Assembly: GCA_022749755.1 (NCBI GenBank)
Contig: CM040441.1
Location: 11,409,475 to 11,473,474, forward strand
Source: Azadirachta indica
Taxonomy: Eukaryota; Streptophyta; Magnoliopsida; Sapindales; Meliaceae
Direction of reading: 5' to 3'
DNA length: 64,000 bases
Part shown: in pieces, positions 60,698-64,000 of the stretch
Position numbering within the stretch: the first letter of the stretch is position 1
How the letters are laid out: each line of letters opens with the position of its first letter
Program-made: the position numbers and the translations under genes
Notes under the pieces: generated by a model
Database searches by the model: none
Seen by the model: the letters and a program-made list of their open reading frames with translations, nothing else
Told to the model about the DNA's origin: nothing

Positions 60698-62336
60698 TTA
60701 GCTCTTGCATCGTCAGAGCTTCTCTCAATAATTAAAGACTTTGCATGTTGAATTCTGCTTGCTGTTATGATTCTAATAAATTGGCCGGGATGTTCCCTTG
60801 CCTGTACTGTTGTTTGTTTTCGTAATGAATAAGCTAATTAATGGCAATATCGAAATGATTGTGAATTTTTTATCCAAGTTTTCGATATTGAGGCTTAAGC
60901 TTTCAAGCATTTTAAAATTTTACTATAAGTAGTTGCGGCAAACTCCTAACAGAAGTGCATGTTCCATTTATATAACTTGTATTTCTGTACGAATGTGTCT
61001 TTAAACTAATTGCTTCGACATCCCACAATTAGTACTAAACTCTTTCTCTAATTTTGATATGAGCGAGTTTTTCAATCCAATAAACTCCATGAACCACCCA
61101 TAAAATTTCTAAATCAAACAAATCAGTACCTATTTAATTAACATGATACGATAATTATATATATAAATAATTGACAAAGTTTGAATTAATTTGTCATGTC
61201 GTCCTATTACTTTCAACAGCACACACTGCGCACTTTCATGTACGAATATAACTTTTCAATGTTTGAATGCCATAAAATAGCAATACTAAGCTCGAATTTC
61301 ATATCAATTTAAAATAAAAATTTTGATGTATAGCATTATTTAATTATTAACTGCAGCAACAACGCACATTGCACAGCTCGATGTGCAAATATAAGGCTTC
61401 AAAGTTTAAGTGCCATAAAAATTAATAATACTAAGCTTCCCAAATTGTACCTCAATTTTCATTTGAAGTAGTGATGTGATTTTGGTAGTGAAATAATTCT
61501 TGAAAAGTGACAAAATTTATGATGCAGTTATTGAAATTCATATCAGCACTTGGAATTAATCAAAAAAAATTATTTAAATGTCTAATTTTAATCATATGAA
61601 ATTAATTTTCTTTAAAAAATGTTTACGGGAGTTAGAAATCTCGCCAAATCTTACCCCCTATTATTATTATGATTTCAATTCAGGATGATTTTGGAGTATC
61701 AAGCATGCCCCAACAGCAGCCTTAATAGAATCATACATAATAACTCATATAAAAAGTTAATCAATAGTGAAAATCTTATATACAGGACAATTTGTAAAAT
61801 ATGAAGTAGATGTTTAATGTCACTTCTTTTTTAATTAATTAAAGTCTAGCATAAGATAATAATTGATTATTCTTTCATAATTTTTTGCACTTGTTTTTAT
61901 TGTTATCATAATTGTTAATGTTGAAACTCGTAAACTATGTAAGTTAATTAAAACTTTTAAAGGAAGGAAACGCCATTAACCAATTAGCTTAGTTTAATTT
62001 TGATAAGACAACAATACAAGAACGTACGGAACCATCCTAGCCAATTTATTAGAACAGCAGTGCACGCAAGCAAAAATATCTGACACTCTTTCCACTCAAG
62101 AGCTAATTAATCAGAAGTGCTTCTGGAAGTCATAAATCTGCTTATTGATCTCATCAGTCTTTTCTTGATTGAGAAAGTGGCCAACTTCTTCCACCACAAC
62201 AACTTCCTCCAACGATGGAACATCCCTTTAGAACCCACCTTTGTCTGTATATTCCTTGCTCCTTCCTAAATAATACGCCATGTCCGTGCCCCCCACGATA
62301 AACTTCACAGGCACCGTTACTTTAGCCTCGGTCCAC
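58142..62336 (-). repeat. Right arm of the giant palindrome
   Basis: This is the mirror of 53658-57852. It stops exactly where the LTR of a retrotransposon starts (TG at 62337), so the original homology may have continued beyond the insertion. It contains EH copies E (except most of its first exon) and F, and 1.4 kb of non-coding flank (60698-62110) in which no gene is seen. Confidence 0.93.
62111..62336 (-). pseudogene. Epoxide hydrolase copy F: last exon, nonsense codon, cut by an LTR element
   Basis: Mirror of copy C with the same nonsense codon (62230-62228) and the same lost Phe. The 5' part of the exon (the NWELTS portion) is missing because the retrotransposon LTR begins at 62337, within the codons for PWTEAK. 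Confidence 0.85.
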
Positions 62337-63115
62337 TGTCACGCGCTGGAAACTGAGGCGAAAATTCCAGCACATGCGGCACTTGAACCAATTGATTGGC
62401 ACTGCCCAAGTAAGTCTTTAATTCTCCCAAAATCAATTTGTGTGTGTGTGTTGCAAGAAGTGGCGTGAGATGAGTGAATTTGGTGCTCAATTTTGGGAGC
62501 AAAATGGAGAAGAAGAAGAACTAACGTGAGAAGCAAATTTGGAAGAGAGAAATGGGTCCCTTTTCATTACACTTCACTATACAATATATATGTACAAATA
62601 GATGGCCATGATTCACTCTATACAAGCACTTTCAATAGCCAAAATTATTCCATTTACAAAATTTACATGAAAATGAGAAAATATCTTACCTACCACCATT
62701 AAACACAACATTGGGCCTATTGGATCATATTTTAAGGAAACCAAGCTAAGCTACTAAATCAAGCCAAGTGCTGTCCAGCTTGCTCCCTGCATGTGTCTTG
62801 CTGCCCAGCCCAAATGGTGCTTCTAAGGATGCTTGAGGTGGTTGCTTCCAAGACCCACTGACTTGCTCAGCCTCGGTTGACACGGTAGGATGTCGGGCAT
62901 ACTCCCGTTCTGCTCCGCTCACCCCCGAACTGCTATCGAAACCTTGTGTCTGCTTGCGGGGTACTGTTCACCAGCACACTGTTCATCCGCAAGTGTAAGC
63001 TCTCCGTCGAGAGGGTAGGTGACTTCGGAACTTGGGCGCGCTTGTTCTGCGAGGAGCACACTCTCGTGCTCTTGCGCTGTCGGCGGTTCCGCTTCCAAAT
63101 CGGCGGCATGTGACA
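62337..63115 (-). repeat. 3' LTR (779 bp) of the Ty3/Gypsy-like element
   Basis: On the minus strand it begins TGTCACATGCC right after the polypurine tract and ends CAGCGCGTGACA, giving the inverted termini TGTCAC/GTGACA typical of LTRs. The base before the insertion belongs to the EH exon (GTCCAC at 62331-62336 in plus sense). Confidence 0.8.
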
Positions 63116-64000
63116 CTCTCCCCCACCAAAGTGCTTGAAGCCCTCGTCAAACTCATTGTCGAGGTCTTGAGCTCACACCGCTGAGTTTCGCTTTCTTCTA
63201 CGCGAATGGGCACGAACTGAGCGCGTTGCATCAGAACTCTGTCCATGGGTGCTAGAAGAGGGAGTACTATCTTTCTTCTTTTCCATTGAGCAAGTCTCCT
63301 CTCTGCACATAACCTGGAAAGCTGAGAACACACTGCCGCTTACTCAAATTCTATCAATTGACACCTTGTGTCGCTTCCTGGTATCATGAAATTCAATGCA
63401 CCCATCCTTAGTAAAGCTGAAGGGCAACAACCTATCAATGAACTCGTCGCCCAACACAAGCTGGAAGTCACTCATCGGTACCACGGTGAAGTTGATGTTG
63501 CTTTCCCATGTTCCGACCCTAATCGGGACTCTTCGAGCAACTCCGTTAATTAGCCGGCAAGGCTGATTCACTACTTGGATCCACCCCGGCTCTCAACTCA
63601 GCACTAAACCCAACTATTTTGCCAATTTTTCTGCAATCAAGCAATGGTTAGAGCCGCTATCAATGAATGCTTTGAAGCTTGACCCTTTGATGCCAACATT
63701 GACATACATCAATGTTTTTCTGGGCTTCGGCTTCTCCGCTGAATTGGCCTCGGACGTCTCTGCCTCGTACGCCCTTTTGGGCTTCATTACGTTGAAGATG
63801 CGCACTGCTCCAACCCGAGCATCCTCATCCGACTTGAACGAACTCAGTAAAGCGTTCAGGCGGTTCCGTTGCGGGCACTCTTTGGTGTGATAATCCCCGG
63901 TGCACAAGTAGCAAGTCCACTGCTTCTGCTTGCGCTGCTTGTCAACCTGCCCCCTTACTGCTGTCTTTCTGGTCGAGAGCTTTTAATGGCTGCTCCGTCT
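62337..64000 (-). mobile_element. Ty3/Gypsy-like LTR retrotransposon, gag and protease remnant, no polymerase, right part outside the window
   Basis: On the minus strand: a gag zinc knuckle CYLCTGDYHTKECPQR (about 63913-63868); a linker; aspartic protease with FIDSGSNHCL (near 63640) and, after frame breaks, PMSDFQLVLGDEFID (near 63460); a non-conserved stretch; a polypurine tract TGGTGGGGGAGAG (63128-63116); and then the 3' LTR. Reverse transcriptase, RNase H and integrase, which should follow protease, are absent, so it would depend on enzymes from another element. Stops in the protease show it is also decayed. The opposite LTR lies beyond 64000. Confidence 0.8.

Noticed and set aside
1..64000. 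CRISPR arrays, bacterial operons, tRNA or rRNA genes
   Set aside because: None was seen. Direct repeats present are microsatellites, minisatellites or transposon-derived, and the genes are spliced plant genes.

Overview
The window is nuclear DNA of a eudicot plant. The genes carry spliceosomal introns, the intergenic DNA is AT-rich, and the gene set is plant-specific: phytochrome B, a cytosolic ATP-citrate lyase subunit, a PAS-Raf kinase, a pectinesterase and a GDSL esterase. A woody rosid such as Citrus would fit, but the sequence alone does not settle the genus.

Positions 1-38.5 kb are ordinary euchromatin with well-formed genes. From left to right these are: the first exon of an enoyl-CoA hydratase (ECHIA type, minus); a five-exon GDSL esterase/lipase (minus); a five-exon pectinesterase with a changed catalytic motif (plus); a secreted glycine-rich protein with a frame break (minus); HYPK, the NatA-associated UBA protein (plus, with a GC-AG intron); a 13-exon PAS-Raf kinase (minus); the four-exon PHYB (minus); and the 16-exon ACLB (minus). 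The exon sums of the six complete multi-exon models are multiples of three: 370, 359, 111, 774, 1137 and 608 aa. From memory, HYPK/PAS-Raf/ACLB and ECHIA/GDSL/phytochrome are each near-neighbours in Arabidopsis, so the block looks like conserved ancestral order.

From 38.5 to 49 kb the DNA is gene-poor and AT-rich. At 44.9-49.0 kb it contains a long inverted repeat (arms about 1.55 kb, spacer about 1 kb) of a decayed mobile or viral-like relic. Each arm holds a second, nested hairpin.

From 49 to 64 kb there is an epoxide hydrolase (EH) cluster with copies in alternating orientation: partial gene A(+), 3' fragment B(-), last exon C(+), multi-exon copy D(-), multi-exon copy E(+), last exon F(-). 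C-D and E-F are the two arms of a near-identical palindrome of about 4.2 kb per arm around a spacer of about 290 bp. In D and E the last coding exon of one EH runs in frame into the first exon of a second EH. A premature stop separates D from E. The outer end of the right arm coincides exactly with the LTR terminus of a Ty3/Gypsy-like element that carries gag and protease remnants but no reverse transcriptase before its polypurine tract. A second, smaller LTR-like element sits in the A-B flank, and its empty site is preserved in the palindrome arms.
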